A DNA stretch of 64,000 bases from Solibacillus faecavium (lineage in GTDB: Bacteria > Bacillota > Bacilli > Bacillales_A > Planococcaceae). Below, in pieces: positions 27,033 through 36,856 of this stretch; position 1 is the first letter of the stretch; the number at the start of each line of letters is the position of its first letter. Below the pieces are notes generated by a model. That model had not been told where the DNA came from, ran no database searches, and worked only from the letters and a program-made list of their open reading frames with translations. The DNA lies in the NCBI RefSeq assembly GCF_014836905.1, contig NZ_JACSPZ010000001.1, positions 186,001 through 250,000 of the forward strand, written 5' to 3'. Made by a program: the position numbers and the translations under genes.

Positions 27033-29150
27033 CTAATTTTCCTTTGGATATTCAATACGCGAGTGGAACGTCCCATTTAAAGTTTCACATAAAATATCTT
27101 CAATCGTTTTCAGTTCTTTCAAAGAAATATCACATTCATCAAACTGATCATCTTGCACACGGTCTTGAATAATCGACTGTACAAGCTTATGAATTTTTTC
27201 TGCACTCGGCTGATTCAATGACCGTACTGCAGCCTCTACACTATCTGCAATGCTAATAATTGCTGCCTCTTTCGATTGTGGCTTTGGACCAGGATAGCGG
27301 AATATACTTTCATCCAATTCTTTCCCTTCTTCCTTCGCCTTAAACAAGAAGAATTTCAATGTACTTGTCCCATGATGCTGTAAACAAATATCAATAATCT
27401 CCTGAGGCATTTTATGCTTGCGTAGAAGCTCTGCCCCATCAGTAGTATGTGCGATAATAATTTCTGCACTGCTTTCAGGTGACATAGAATCATGTGGGTT
27501 TGTACCCATTTGGTTTTCTATAAAGAACATCGGTCTTCGCGTTTTACCTACATCATGATAATAGCAGCTTACTCTTGCCAACAAGCCATCCGCTCCAATT
27601 GCTTCACACGCAGCTTCTGCTAAATTCGCTACCATAATACTATGATGGTACGTACCAGGCGTCTCCGTTAAGATTTTTTTCAAAAGTGGATGATTTGGAT
27701 TCGACAGTTCAATTAAGCGCATGACTGATAAAATTCCAAATGCAGACTCAAAATACGGAAGTAAGCCCATCATCAACGCACCGGATAATAATCCCGATAT
27801 GATTGCAGCAGCTGCATAGAATGAAATTTCCATAAAGCCATAGCCAGATTGTGCCATCAATAAATAAAACGCAATAAATAGAATGTTAACAAGCGTTACA
27901 ATACCAACGGCCTGTAAAATATCTTTCCGCTTTTCCAAACTGCGCATAAAAATAATTGATGCAAATCCGCCAAATAAAATATAAAGCGCCATATCCATCT
28001 GTAAAATGGCAGAATAGCCTTCATGGAAAATAATGCCTGCTGATGCTGCGGTCATTAATGTTACTATGCTCGCTGTACGGTCATTTGCCAATACACGAAC
28101 AAGCATCGTCACGAGAGCGGAAGGATAAATAAATGCAATCGTTAAATCAAAATTCCCTGAAATCATTCCGATTAACTTCATCATGATCAATGCGATAGAA
28201 TAGACAATCATCGTAACGAATAATTCATTACGCTTTTTGGAAGGGTCCTTTTTTGAACGATCAAATAATGCAAATAAAAATGCCATCTGCAGAACAATTA
28301 ATATAACTAGACCGGCAATCGGTTTAATCGATTCTTCACTATCCAGCATCCCTAATAATTCGAGTTGTCGATAAATTTCCCGAGTGACAACTTCCCCTTC
28401 TTGAACAATGATTTGTCCTTGAAGAATGCGGGTCGGTTCAACTGCATCTTTAGCTTGCTGCACAGCAATAGCTGTTTTTTCTTCATCAAGTACTTCTGTT
28501 TCTACGACAGCAGCTCGTCCAACTGCAACTGCTACACTCATTAAACTATCCGATATGGAAGGATGCTGACGAATTTTACTTTCAAGGTCATTACGATATG
28601 TAATCAGATTTTCCCTACGAAGCGGACGATTTAAATTCGTTTCCACCAATGCAGCCAGTGAATCACGTGTTGATTCGATATTTCCTTTTGGAGCATTCAG
28701 TAAATTTACTAGCTGTGCATCCGATAAAATCAGGTTTTGCTGATTTTCTATTATATCTTTTAGATTTGAACGCAATAACTCCAGCTGTTCTGGTTGGCCT
28801 ACTTCGCCATCCTGATTCCCAATATCCCTTTTCACGTCCAATACAATATCAAATATTGTCGTTACAAAAGTGGCACGGTGGCTAGGAACATCTTCTTTAA
28901 ATATGTAAACAGGTTCTACTGAGCGTTCGGCACTCTCCACTTCCTGTTCTGTTTTGACGGTATCTTCAATTGTTTTTATTGAACGAATTGTTTCTGGCGA
29001 TAATTCTGTTAATTTAATATCATATGTAACACCACGGACATTATCAATCATTAAAGAAAATTGTAACAATGCCGTAGCAGTAAGAACGATAATTAGCAAC
29101 GCACGAAAACTAATTAATTGGATGAGCTTTTTTATTTTCTCTATGACCAT
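27033..29150 (-). CDS. pgpH: Cyclic-di-AMP phosphodiesterase PgpH (7TM-HD family)
   Basis: A 705-aa membrane protein with an N-terminal TM helix, a long extracellular domain (residues about 40-270), seven TM helices (about 275-475) and a cytoplasmic HD domain (about 490-660) with [14 protein letters not shown] and [19 protein letters not shown]. This is the YqfF/PgpH type, which hydrolyses c-di-AMP. GGAGG is close to the ATG. In Bacillus it directly follows phoH; here about 800 bases of repeat-rich DNA lie between them. Confidence 0.96.
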   Translation of the reverse strand: MVIEKIKKLIQLISFRALLIIVLTATALLQFSLMIDNVRGVTYDIKLTELSPETIRSIKTIEDTVKTEQEVESAERSVEPVYIFKEDVPSHRATFVTTIFDIVLDVKRDIGNQDGEVGQPEQLELLRSNLKDIIENQQNLILSDAQLVNLLNAPKGNIESTRDSLAALVETNLNRPLRRENLITYRNDLESKIRQHPSISDSLMSVAVAVGRAAVVETEVLDEEKTAIAVQQAKDAVEPTRILQGQIIVQEGEVVTREIYRQLELLGMLDSEESIKPIAGLVILIVLQMAFLFALFDRSKKDPSKKRNELFVTMIVYSIALIMMKLIGMISGNFDLTIAFIYPSALVTMLVRVLANDRTASIVTLMTAASAGIIFHEGYSAILQMDMALYILFGGFASIIFMRSLEKRKDILQAVGIVTLVNILFIAFYLLMAQSGYGFMEISFYAAAAIISGLLSGALMMGLLPYFESAFGILSVMRLIELSNPNHPLLKKILTETPGTYHHSIMVANLAEAACEAIGADGLLARVSCYYHDVGKTRRPMFFIENQMGTNPHDSMSPESSAEIIIAHTTDGAELLRKHKMPQEIIDICLQHHGTSTLKFFLFKAKEEGKELDESIFRYPGPKPQSKEAAIISIADSVEAAVRSLNQPSAEKIHKLVQSIIQDRVQDDQFDECDISLKELKTIEDILCETLNGTFHSRIEYPKEN

Positions 29151-29278
29151 GCACCTCCACTTTCTTTCTACTCTTATTTTAACAAATTTATATCCTCCTT
29201 GTTACGAAAAGCTTGAATGTTTTTCTAATAATGTCTATCCGCCTATAAAATTATCTATTAAAAGTGACCGATTCGACT

Positions 29279-29622
29279 CATCACCATAACATCGGGTTGC
29301 TTTTCTAATGAAGTTTCACTTGATTGGTGGGCTACGGCAAGACAGCGCTAAAGCCACGTGAAGTGTCTTTATCACTGCCTTTATTGCCGTTTGTGAGGCC
29401 CACCAATCCCAAAATTTTGCCTTCGTTATAAAGTGAAGTAAAAAACACCCAATCAAGCCGCTTGCGCTATCGCGAGGCGGCGGAGTACGGAAATGCTCTG
29501 TATTATAGCAGAAATTCACTTAATGCCAAAGCAGAGTGACATGGAGCGAAGGATGAGCCTCCAAAATACTTGCTTCAACGTGTTTTCCCCGTAGCGTAGC
29601 AGAACGGACTTAATTAGAAAAT
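29279..29622. repeat. Long palindromic dispersed repeat, copy 1
   Basis: Shares long near-identical blocks with 36171-36450: the start CATCACCATAAC, GATTGGTGGGCTACGGCAAG, CACTGCCTTTATTGCCGTTT, CCGCTTGCGCTATCGCGAGG and GCAGAACGGACTT. Internally GATTGGTGGGC at about 29323 is inverted as GCCCACCAATC at about 29398. This copy has about 70 extra bases before its last block. Short ORFs across it are not supported by any ribosome binding site. Confidence 0.85.
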
Positions 29623-29684
29623 ATTATTTTTCAATTTTGTCATCCCCTACTTATGGTGATGAACCTATTTTTAATTTATTTGTG

Positions 29685-29712
29685 AAATAACGGAAATTTC
29701 TTTCTCTATTTA
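29685..29712. repeat. Solo unit resembling unit 4 of the four-palindrome repeat
   Basis: AAATAACGGAAATTTCTTTC followed by TCTATTTA resembles the fourth palindrome of the copies at 10801, 50246 and 50483. No companion units were found around it, so it could be a decayed remnant or chance. Confidence 0.4.
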
Positions 29713-29802
29713 TCTCAGGTAGATGAATCAAGATCCATATTTACAAATGATACCATTTATTTTTATAACTTTGAGCTTTTAGTCTAAAATTATCATAAGA
29801 CC

Positions 29803-29836
29803 AAAAAGAGCAATTGCACGGTGCAACTGCTCTTTG
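29803..29836 (-). terminator. Terminator of phoH
   Basis: AAAGAGCAGTTGCAC / GTGCAATTGCTCTTT stem with T5 on the minus strand. It lies after the duplicated phoH tail. Confidence 0.88.
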
Positions 29837-29841
29837 CGTAA

Positions 29842-29910
29842 TTATAATTCTTGATCTGAGTATGCCTGGATTACTCTTGCTACTAATGGGTGTCTCACTA
29901 CGTCGCCTTG
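29842..29910 (-). pseudogene. Duplicated 3' tail of phoH
   Basis: 69 bases repeat the last 22 codons and stop of phoH (29949-30017, offset 107). The four differences (CAA/CAG, GAT/GAC, GGC/GGT, CAA/CAG) are all third-position and all silent. There is no start codon for it. It lies between phoH and the phoH terminator, the same layout as the glyQS tail copy. Confidence 0.92.
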
Positions 29911-29935
29911 TGCCTGTCGCTTCGCTTTCGGCACA
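29909..29935. repeat. Short hairpin between phoH and its tail copy
   Basis: TGTGCC and GGCACA arms enclose 15 bases (TGTCGCTTCGCTTTC). It makes up most of the 38-base spacer between the real stop codon and the tail copy. It has no T-run. Confidence 0.55.
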
Positions 29936-29948
29936 GAGGGTTTTCCTT

Positions 29949-30908
29949 TTATAATTCCTGGTCTGAGTATGCCTGGATTACTCTTGCTACTAATGGGTGT
30001 CTCACTACGTCACCCTGTTCTAATATCTGGAAATGAATGTCTTTTACGTATTTTAATGTCCGTTCTGCGATTATGAGACCGGATTCGGTGTTTTTTGGTA
30101 AATCAATTTGCGTTTTATCCCCGGTAATTACCATTTTAGATCCAAAACCTAAACGTGTTAAGAACATTTTCATTTGTTGGTGTGTTGTGTTTTGGGCTTC
30201 ATCCAAAATTACAAATGCATCATCTAATGTACGCCCGCGCATATAGGCTAATGGCGCAATTTCGATTGTTCCGCGTTCAATTAGACGCTGAGTCTGTTCC
30301 TGCCCGTAGATGTCATGCAGAGCATCATATAGAGGGCGTAGATAAGGATCGACCTTTTCCTTTAAATCACCCGGTAAAAACCCTAAAGATTCCCCTGCTT
30401 CAACTGCAGGTCGGGTTAAAATAATGCGTTTTACATGTCCATTCTTTAAAGCCTGTGTGGCCATAACGACAGCCAAATAAGTTTTACCTGTACCGGCTGG
30501 ACCGATACCGAAAATTAAATCTTTATGACGGATTGCCCGAATGTATTCACGCTGACCAATTGTTTTGGCACGAATCGGCTTTCCTTTTGTATTGCGTGCT
30601 ATTTCTTCATCATATAGTTCTGCATAATATTCAATTGTACCTTTATTTTCCATCTCGATCGCTGTAGTCACATCGCGCTGATCGATATTTATATTTTTCC
30701 GTATTACTTTAAGCAATGCTTCCAATACTGAATATGCTTGTTTTTTCTTTGCTGCATCGTCACCAGCAATTTGAATTACCTCGCCACGCGTAATAATCTG
30801 GACATTATAAGTTTCTTCAATCAATGTTATATTTGCATCAGACATTCCCAAAAGCATGACTGCTTCATTTGGATTGTCGATTTGGAGCTCAACATATTTT
30901 TCTGACAT
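29949..30908 (-). CDS. phoH: PhoH-family ATPase
   Basis: A 319-aa PhoH/YbeZ-type protein. A KH-like N-terminal region is followed by a P-loop ATPase: GIGPAGTGKTYLAVVMA (Walker A, about residue 130) and DDAFVILDEAQNTT (Walker B). Linked to rRNA maturation with YbeY, its conserved neighbour. AAGGAGA lies 6 bases before the ATG at 30908, which follows the yqfD stop. Its 3' end is duplicated downstream. Confidence 0.96.
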   Translation of the reverse strand: MSEKYVELQIDNPNEAVMLLGMSDANITLIEETYNVQIITRGEVIQIAGDDAAKKKQAYSVLEALLKVIRKNINIDQRDVTTAIEMENKGTIEYYAELYDEEIARNTKGKPIRAKTIGQREYIRAIRHKDLIFGIGPAGTGKTYLAVVMATQALKNGHVKRIILTRPAVEAGESLGFLPGDLKEKVDPYLRPLYDALHDIYGQEQTQRLIERGTIEIAPLAYMRGRTLDDAFVILDEAQNTTHQQMKMFLTRLGFGSKMVITGDKTQIDLPKNTESGLIIAERTLKYVKDIHFQILEQGDVVRHPLVARVIQAYSDQEL

Positions 30909-30910
30909 AC

Positions 30911-32020
30911 TCATTCTCCTTGGTGAATTAGATGTGGTTTTGCGATATTTTCATTTACTAAATACAAGACTTTCCCTTTAACTGTATCATCATCAGCGGA
31001 CACGTGCAAAAGTTTTTCTGCCTTAATTGCCGATTCAAGCGGTAATGAATAAATCATCTTTTCATGCAATAACGGTAAAATTACTGATTCGATATCCTTC
31101 TCACTTATCTTCTCCGTTTTTTTATGGAACATTCTATACGATTCATATGTCACAATGGACTTTAAAGGTTTAAATGATTTCTGCTCAATTGAAGCCCCAA
31201 TTTGATTCCAATTTATTTGATAGTTCCAACCGTAATCATCCAATACTTCCATTTCAATTGTTTTAGGAATGGTAAAAGAAGTTTCAAGCCAATAGTCGAC
31301 AAACACTTTACCTTCCGCTCCGATTAAAATTGATTTTTCTCCGTATTCCATAATTCCCGATACGAGAACATCCCCACGATAAACCGTCGTATTTGGCTCT
31401 ACTTTGCGAACCCCTTTTTCGATTTGAAAATGTGTAACGACTCCATTGTTTCCGGCGATTAAATATTGATTCGTACTTGAGTTTTGGGGCGGTTCTATTT
31501 TTGGCGCTAACTGTGGGCTAATTGTCACTTTACTGCCGTTTTTCATAATATGTACCCAAGAAAACTCCCTGAACTGCCTCATCATCGTTTGACGAATTTC
31601 ATTATCGGAAATAAATGCATTTTTTCGTACAGGAAATTCTATTCCAACTTCCTTCTGTAAATAATCCATTACTTCATCCTCAATTTCGACCGTTTGCGCT
31701 TCTACATCCACTTGCCAAATAAACCGTGATAATAATAATGGGACAATAAGCAGTAAAATTAATCCTATTCCCGTCTTCAAATCCTTTTGCAAAATAATTT
31801 CCGGTTCACTATAGCGAATCTCTATTCTAACTTTTGCCTGTTTTCTCAGCTTTCGAATTAAAGACAAATCTTTGTGCGCTAGCTGGAAAGTAATTTCCTT
31901 TCCGGGGAAACGCAATTGGGTAATACGAATATTATTTTTTTTCAGGAGCATAATAAACGTATTGGCTTCTGTTGATTGCTTCATTTTAATGGTGATAAGC
32001 TTTTTATAAGGTTTTTTCAT
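30911..32020 (-). CDS. yqfD: Sporulation protein YqfD
   Basis: A 369-aa protein of the YqfD/SpoIV family needed for efficient sporulation. A cytoplasmic N-terminal part (residues 1-90), one TM helix (about 91-110: GIGLILLLIVPLLLSRFIWQ) and a large extracytoplasmic part with WVHIMKNGSKVTISPQLAPK are seen. ATGA overlap with yqfC shows coupling; the Shine-Dalgarno is weak, which fits translation by coupling. Conserved order yqfC-yqfD-phoH. Confidence 0.93.
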   Translation of the reverse strand: MKKPYKKLITIKMKQSTEANTFIMLLKKNNIRITQLRFPGKEITFQLAHKDLSLIRKLRKQAKVRIEIRYSEPEIILQKDLKTGIGLILLLIVPLLLSRFIWQVDVEAQTVEIEDEVMDYLQKEVGIEFPVRKNAFISDNEIRQTMMRQFREFSWVHIMKNGSKVTISPQLAPKIEPPQNSSTNQYLIAGNNGVVTHFQIEKGVRKVEPNTTVYRGDVLVSGIMEYGEKSILIGAEGKVFVDYWLETSFTIPKTIEMEVLDDYGWNYQINWNQIGASIEQKSFKPLKSIVTYESYRMFHKKTEKISEKDIESVILPLLHEKMIYSLPLESAIKAEKLLHVSADDDTVKGKVLYLVNENIAKPHLIHQGE

Positions 32021-32253
32021 TTTTTTATTCGCTCAATCGTTAATTTTTCAAGCTTGCTGCAATGAATTAAAAAACCCTCCTCAAACAGATGCATAACTTC
32101 CAGCTCACCGGCACGAATATGCATAGTAAAGTCCTTCGTACGACAGTTATATTCAGTTGGAGATACATCTCCTACCGTATAGTACCCGTCATACCGGATA
32201 TCCATAAAAGAGGTGATTTGTAATTTATTATTTACAGGAAATAATTTTCTCAA
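32017..32253 (-). CDS. yqfC: YqfC-like sporulation protein, short
   Basis: A 78-aa protein in the place of yqfC (about 93 aa in B. subtilis; YabP/YqfC family). The C-terminal half (DFTMHIRAGELEVMHLFEEGF) resembles the family, but the N-terminal LPRITLVGNN-type segment is reduced to LFPVNNKLQI. It starts with TTG, and AAGGAGG lies 7 bases upstream, so the short N-terminus is real and not a mis-called start. Assignment depends mainly on position between yqfD and the upstream genes. Confidence 0.7.
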   Translation of the reverse strand: MRKLFPVNNKLQITSFMDIRYDGYYTVGDVSPTEYNCRTKDFTMHIRAGELEVMHLFEEGFLIHCSKLEKLTIERIKK

Positions 32254-32308
32254 TAAAAAGCCTCCTTTTTACGTCACTATATGCTACGGAAAAAGAAGGC
32301 ATGTGTAG

Positions 32309-32851
32309 TTATTTAATTGGAATTTCCCAATTTGATGAGTCTCCAAGTGCATCACCGGAGCTTTCACTGTCCGGCTCTTTAAACACTGCCGGAGCTTGTA
32401 AATTTAAAGATTCATTTTTATTGTATTGTTCCTCAGGAATTAAATAAACAACGGTAAAATTCGTTTTCATTTGCGGATTCACTAAAATCTGTTCATCGCC
32501 AACTGTGGATGACAACTGCTCAATTTTCACATTATCTGGAGTTTCTATATTGAAATGAGGTGTATAATAAACCATTTGCTCAAACTCATTGTGAATCTCT
32601 CCGCTTACTTCAAGTAGATAATCACCAGATTGCAAATTGGTAGATTGTGCTAGCATTTCACTATTAGTTACCTTTTGAATTTGATAGTCTAATGAAACTG
32701 TTACCCCTTCCAGATTATGCGAAATTATCTCATCATTTTCGTAAACAACATTTGTTTCGCCTGCATCTGTAAGGCTCTCATCATTAGTATTTCCACAAGC
32801 TGCTAAAAATATCACACTCATCATCATGACGTTAAACCATACACTTTTCAA
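32309..32851 (-). CDS. Hypothetical lipoprotein, 180 aa
   Basis: Lipoprotein signal MKSVWFNVMMMSVIFLAACG with lipobox LAAC, then an acidic linker and a beta-rich domain of about 130 residues (LQSGDYLLEVSGEIHNEFEQMVYYTP; VVYLIPEEQYNKNESL) that looks like the Ig-like DUF4352/DUF5067 lipoprotein folds. Preferred start is TTG at 32851 with GAGAGGGGG upstream; ATGs at 32872/32869 would place extra residues before the signal. Function unknown. No yqfB gene is found here. Confidence 0.75.
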   Translation of the reverse strand: MKSVWFNVMMMSVIFLAACGNTNDESLTDAGETNVVYENDEIISHNLEGVTVSLDYQIQKVTNSEMLAQSTNLQSGDYLLEVSGEIHNEFEQMVYYTPHFNIETPDNVKIEQLSSTVGDEQILVNPQMKTNFTVVYLIPEEQYNKNESLNLQAPAVFKEPDSESSGDALGDSSNWEIPIK

Positions 32852-32933
32852 TTGTATTCCCCCTCTCATCATCTATATACCCACTTCTTATGACATTCAA
32901 TAGTAATTATATTCCGCCAGTTACTTGTTTAAC

Positions 32934-32982
32934 TCAAAAAAGACTACCTATTTCTACGTAATTTCCGCAGTAATAGGTAGTC
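32934..32982 (-). terminator. Terminator of the nfeD-floA unit
   Basis: GACTACCTATT / AATAGGTAGTC stem with inner pairing, followed by T6 on the minus strand. Confidence 0.88.
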
Positions 32983-32988
32983 CTATAA

Positions 32989-33459
32989 TTATCTTCTTCT
33001 TGACTTCGGTGGACCTAAAACTTCTGTCATAATGACCGCTTGCATTAAGTCACGCTGACTAGTCGGCACTACCTGGAATGCTTCGGCCTCTTTTTTTGCC
33101 ATTGCAACGATTGGACGTTCCTTTAATGAACGTGCACTATTTGGATTGTCTGTTCGTGCATCAGTTATAACTCGCTTTGCCTCTATAACAGGCTTTGCTA
33201 CTTGTTTAGGAAGCTCTTGAGTCACTTGTTGTGCAACTGGCTTTGCCTTTTCATTAAGCTGACCAAATACCTCATTTGCAAAGTCCTCTAAAGATTTCGG
33301 ACGTCTTTGCTCGGTTCTTTGTTCTACTTCCTGTTTTCGAGGAGCAGGTTGACTGCTAAATGGCGGCATCTGATTTGATTCTTTCTTTTGCTGTTCTTTT
33401 CCTTTACCTAACAAGGAACTGACAACAAATATAATAATCATTATGATAAGTCCTTCCAT
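32989..33459 (-). CDS. Hypothetical membrane-anchored protein downstream of floA
   Basis: A 156-aa protein: a single N-terminal TM helix (residues 1-17, MEGLIIMIIIFVVSSLL), a Lys/Gln/Pro-rich disordered middle (20-110) and a conserved-looking C-terminus DLMQAVIMTEVLGPPKSRRR. Not assigned to a named family. It begins 23 bases after floA and ends at the operon terminator, so it belongs to the nfeD-floA unit and may work with the flotillin microdomain. That role is inferred from position only. Confidence 0.7.
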   Translation of the reverse strand: MEGLIIMIIIFVVSSLLGKGKEQQKKESNQMPPFSSQPAPRKQEVEQRTEQRRPKSLEDFANEVFGQLNEKAKPVAQQVTQELPKQVAKPVIEAKRVITDARTDNPNSARSLKERPIVAMAKKEAEAFQVVPTSQRDLMQAVIMTEVLGPPKSRRR

Positions 33460-33482
33460 CTAGTGCTCACTCCCTTCCTCGA

Positions 33483-34490
33483 TTATTTATTCTTTGGATC
33501 CTGGTTCTCGTTATTTGAAACTTTTGAAATAGAATCACGCATAGATGTGTCTGCCTGAACATTTTTATAGTTCATATAATCCATGATACCAAAGTTACCC
33601 GAACGAAGCGCTTCTGCTAGAGCCATAGGAACTTCTGCCTCTGCTTCTACTACTTTCGCTTTCATCTCTTGAACTTTTGCAATCATTTCCTGCTCACTTG
33701 CAACGGCCATCGCACGACGTTCTTCCGCTTTTGCCTGTGCAATGTTCTTATCTGCTTGTGCTTGCTCAATTTGAAGCTCGGCACCGATGTTTTTACCGAT
33801 ATCAACGTCTGCGATATCAATCGATAGAATTTCGAAAGCTGTACCCGAGTCTAAACCTTTAGAAAGAACTGTTTGAGAGATTAAATCTGGATTTTCTAGT
33901 ACTTTTGAATGCGATTCACTAGAACCTAATGTAGATACGATACCTTCACCTACACGGGCAACGATCGTCTCTTCACCAGCACCACCGACTAGGCGATCTA
34001 AGTTAGCACGCACTGTAATACGCGCTTTTGCTTTTACTTCAATACCGTTCATTGCAACACCAGCAATGAATGGTGTTTCAATAACTTTAGGGTTTACCGA
34101 CATTTGTACTGCTTCTAAAACGTCACGACCAGCTAAATCAATCGCTGCTGCACGTTCGAAAGTTAACTCAATATTTGCTCGGTGTGCCGCGATTAATGCA
34201 TTTACTACGCGGTCAACATTACCACCTGCTAAATAGTGGGATTCCAGTTGGTTAATTGTTACGTCCAAACCTGCTTTATGTGCTTTAATTAACGGATTCA
34301 CGATACGTGAAGGGATTACCCGACGTAAACGCATCCCGATTAATGTGAAAATACTTACTCTTACACCTGCTGCAAGTGCACTAATCCATAGTGCGACTGG
34401 AACAAATGTGAAAAATACTGCTAGGATGACAAATGCAATAATTAATCCAATAATTAATGTAATGGTTCCTGCATCTTCAAACATACTCAT
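33483..34490 (-). CDS. floA: Flotillin-like protein FloA
   Basis: A 335-aa SPFH-type scaffold protein (YqfA). A membrane-inserted N-terminal hairpin (residues about 10-50), the PHB domain, and a C-terminal [28 protein letters not shown] are characteristic, as is the central Ala/Glu-rich [20 protein letters not shown]-like coiled coil. It organises membrane microdomains. GGTGGAG precedes the ATG, and the ATGA overlap with nfeD couples the pair. Confidence 0.97.
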   Translation of the reverse strand: MSMFEDAGTITLIIGLIIAFVILAVFFTFVPVALWISALAAGVRVSIFTLIGMRLRRVIPSRIVNPLIKAHKAGLDVTINQLESHYLAGGNVDRVVNALIAAHRANIELTFERAAAIDLAGRDVLEAVQMSVNPKVIETPFIAGVAMNGIEVKAKARITVRANLDRLVGGAGEETIVARVGEGIVSTLGSSESHSKVLENPDLISQTVLSKGLDSGTAFEILSIDIADVDIGKNIGAELQIEQAQADKNIAQAKAEERRAMAVASEQEMIAKVQEMKAKVVEAEAEVPMALAEALRSGNFGIMDYMNYKNVQADTSMRDSISKVSNNENQDPKNK

Positions 34491-35821
34491 ACTTCTTCTC
34501 CACCTTTTCCAATAAATTCTCTCACGACAATACGCGAGCCTTCTACTTTCACTATTTCCACTGTTTTACCAGCATCAATATAGCCACCTTGTGTCACGAC
34601 ATCAAGACGATCTTGACCAACCAAAACTGTGCCCGATGGACGCAACGGTGTAATAGATTGACCTACTTTGCCTATCAATTCAATTCGGTTCGTATTTGAA
34701 ACATAGCCTTCTTCCGTCGACGTAGCATCTCTCAGTACGAGACGATTAAACATATGCAACTTTTTCCCGAAGAATTTCATAAGTATCACCATTCCTATAC
34801 CTGCAATTATCATTGCAATTAAAATCGAATAAGCCATATGGGCGAAGCTTTCCCCTGCAAAAAGTAAACTTCCAATAATTAGTACGCCCCCGATGATACC
34901 TAATATGCCACCTGGTACAACCAGCTCGGCAATGACTAAAATCAGTCCAATAACGAAAATGATCAGTGTTTCATATCCTGCAAATCCTGCAATGAGATGC
35001 CCAAAGAAAAACATACCTAATGAAGCAAGCCCCATTGACCCGGCAAGACCAAAGCCAGGCGAGTACAACTCTACTACTAATCCAATACTGGCAATCGACA
35101 ACAGTATAGGAACAATTATCGGATTGGTAATAAAGCGCGCAAGTTTTTCTGCAAATGTTTGCTCAACTTTTACAACTTCACTATCCTCAAGCTGCAGTGT
35201 TTTAAGCAGTGCATCAATGGAAGCAACTGTTCCTTCAGAGTAATTCACCTTTTCGGCATCTTCAGCAGTCAATGTAAGAAGCTTTCCTTTCGGGGCTCTC
35301 AACTCTGGTAAATCAAAGTCATTTCTGACCATTGCCTGGGCGAATTTTGGATCCCGTCCGGAGTTTTCAGCAGCTGACGTCATTTTTGCAAGCCAATCGC
35401 TTTCTGCCTTTTCACCAGCTGTATTTCCTGCAGAATCGATAACCGCCGCTGCCCCCATTGTTGCATTTGGCGTCATATAAATTTTATCCGCATGTAATGC
35501 GATGAACGCACCTGCCGACAGCGCATCAGAATTAATGAAGGCGATAATCGGTATATCCGTATTATCCATTAGCCTGCCAATTTCAGAAGCCGCAGCGACA
35601 AATCCACCCGGTGTGTGCATATTAAGGATAATTGCCTCCGCATTATTGCTTTTCGCCTCATCAAATCCGCGCTTTAAATGCTCGACTAACCCTTTTTCAA
35701 TTTCATTGTTTACCGATATTTCATATACTTTACCATTCGCAAATGCTGTTAAAGAAGGAAATACTAATACGAATGACATGACCATTAGAAAAATCCAACT
35801 AAAGATCTTTGTTCGTTTCAT
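34487..35821 (-). CDS. NfeD family membrane protein, long form with ClpP-like domain
   Basis: A 444-aa YqeZ/NfeD1b protein: signal peptide, a ClpP-like serine protease domain (residues about 30-200 with [29 protein letters not shown] and TMGAAAVID), four to five TM helices and a C-terminal OB fold. It is the standard partner of flotillins. GAGAGGTG lies 6 bases before the ATG at 35821, preferred over a GTG at 35830. In B. subtilis yqeY lies between this gene and rpsU; it is absent here. Confidence 0.95.
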   Translation of the reverse strand: MKRTKIFSWIFLMVMSFVLVFPSLTAFANGKVYEISVNNEIEKGLVEHLKRGFDEAKSNNAEAIILNMHTPGGFVAAASEIGRLMDNTDIPIIAFINSDALSAGAFIALHADKIYMTPNATMGAAAVIDSAGNTAGEKAESDWLAKMTSAAENSGRDPKFAQAMVRNDFDLPELRAPKGKLLTLTAEDAEKVNYSEGTVASIDALLKTLQLEDSEVVKVEQTFAEKLARFITNPIIVPILLSIASIGLVVELYSPGFGLAGSMGLASLGMFFFGHLIAGFAGYETLIIFVIGLILVIAELVVPGGILGIIGGVLIIGSLLFAGESFAHMAYSILIAMIIAGIGMVILMKFFGKKLHMFNRLVLRDATSTEEGYVSNTNRIELIGKVGQSITPLRPSGTVLVGQDRLDVVTQGGYIDAGKTVEIVKVEGSRIVVREFIGKGGEEV

Positions 35822-36029
35822 TATTCTCACCTCTCTTTGCTAAATTGTATGTATAGTAGGTATACGGATGAAAAGATAAAAGGTTTCAAAAAAGTTAACT
35901 TTTATCTGCGCCTTTTTCAAAATGGCTCCTCACCGAACTATTATACGCTAAATCAACCACAAAATTAATAATTTTCTATAATTTGCAATAAAAATCATTA
36001 TTTCCGGTTAAAATATTCTCATTCGTAAA

Positions 36030-36073
36030 TAAAAAAACGAACCCATTTAATTAGATTCTACTAAATAGGCTCA
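36030..36073 (-). terminator. Possible terminator upstream of nfeD
   Basis: Imperfect stem GAGCCTATTTA / TAAATGGGTTC (two G-T pairs) followed by T7 on the minus strand, inside the 740-base gap between rpsU and nfeD. Confidence 0.55.
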
Positions 36074-36170
36074 TCTTATTCATGCATATACTCTTTTTGT
36101 TGAAATCGGGATTGTTAGGCTTTCTCTATATTTTGTAATAGTTCTACGCGATATTTTTATTTTTTCGGCA

Positions 36171-36450
36171 CATCACCATAACATGGGGAAGATTTTCTAA
36201 TAAGGTTTCACTTGATTGATTGGTGGGCTACGGCAAGACAGCGCTAAAGCCACGTTTATCACTGCCTTTATTGCCGTTTGCGAGGCCCACCAACCCCAAA
36301 ATTTTGCCCTCGTTATAAAGTGTAATATAAATATACAACCAAGCCGCTTGCGCTATCGCGAGGCGGCGGAGAGCGGAAATGCTATGTTTTATATCTTCAT
36401 TTTCGCAGAAATGTGTTTATGCCACAGCAGAACGGACTTTATTAAAAAAT
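36171..36450. repeat. Long palindromic dispersed repeat, copy 2
   Basis: Second copy of the element at 29279-29622, same orientation, about 280 bases, lacking the extra segment near the 3' end. GATTGGTGGGC at 36219 and a matching GGCCCACCAA at about 36283 form the internal inverted repeat. It lies in the gap between nfeD and rpsU. Confidence 0.85.
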
Positions 36451-36464
36451 CTTTTTTTGTAATA

Positions 36465-36505
36465 AAATAAATAACCCCCAAGCCACATAAGTAGCTTGGG
36501 GGTTA
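36465..36505 (-). terminator. Terminator of rpsU
   Basis: AACCCCCAAGC / GCTTGGGGGTT stem with a 10-base loop followed by a moderately T-rich tail on the minus strand. Confidence 0.85.
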
Positions 36506-36572
36506 TATCATTTGTCTGCTCAGTTAAATCTGAAAATTGCGTGTTATGAACGTAGGGTTTTTACAGGGAAAA

Positions 36573-36746
36573 TTACCACTTACGTTTACGTGCAGCTTCT
36601 GATTTCTTTTTACGCTTAACGCTAGGTTTTTCGTAGAACTCGCGCTTTCTAACTTCCTGAATTGTACCTGATTTTGATACAGTACGTTTGAAGCGACGAA
36701 GAGCATCTTCAAGCGATTCGTTTTTGCGAACGACAGTTTTTGACAT
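36573..36746 (-). CDS. rpsU: 30S ribosomal protein S21
   Basis: A 57-aa S21 protein ([18 protein letters not shown] at the start, basic [14 protein letters not shown] at the end). The ATG at 36746 is preceded by a GGAGGGAGGGAAAGAG-type purine tract; the longer frame from 36770 is not needed. Part of the small subunit platform. Confidence 0.97.
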   Translation of the reverse strand: MSKTVVRKNESLEDALRRFKRTVSKSGTIQEVRKREFYEKPSVKRKKKSEAARKRKW

Positions 36747-36856
36747 CTCTCTTTCCCTCCCTCCGAACACACGTCAATACAATCATCAACATTTAGATAA
36801 TGTGTACTAAAGTAGTATAGCTTATCATTGAAAAAGAGTCAACAAAAACTATCTAT

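Noticed and set aside
29316-29519. Minus-strand 67-aa ORF across the long repeat
   Set aside because: It lies wholly inside the palindromic repeat, has no ribosome binding site, and the other repeat copy is open in the opposite strand instead, so both are by-products of the repeat sequence.
36216-36470. Plus-strand 84-aa ORF across the second long repeat
   Set aside because: Same reason: reads through the repeat, no Shine-Dalgarno, no protein-level conservation with the first copy in the same strand.
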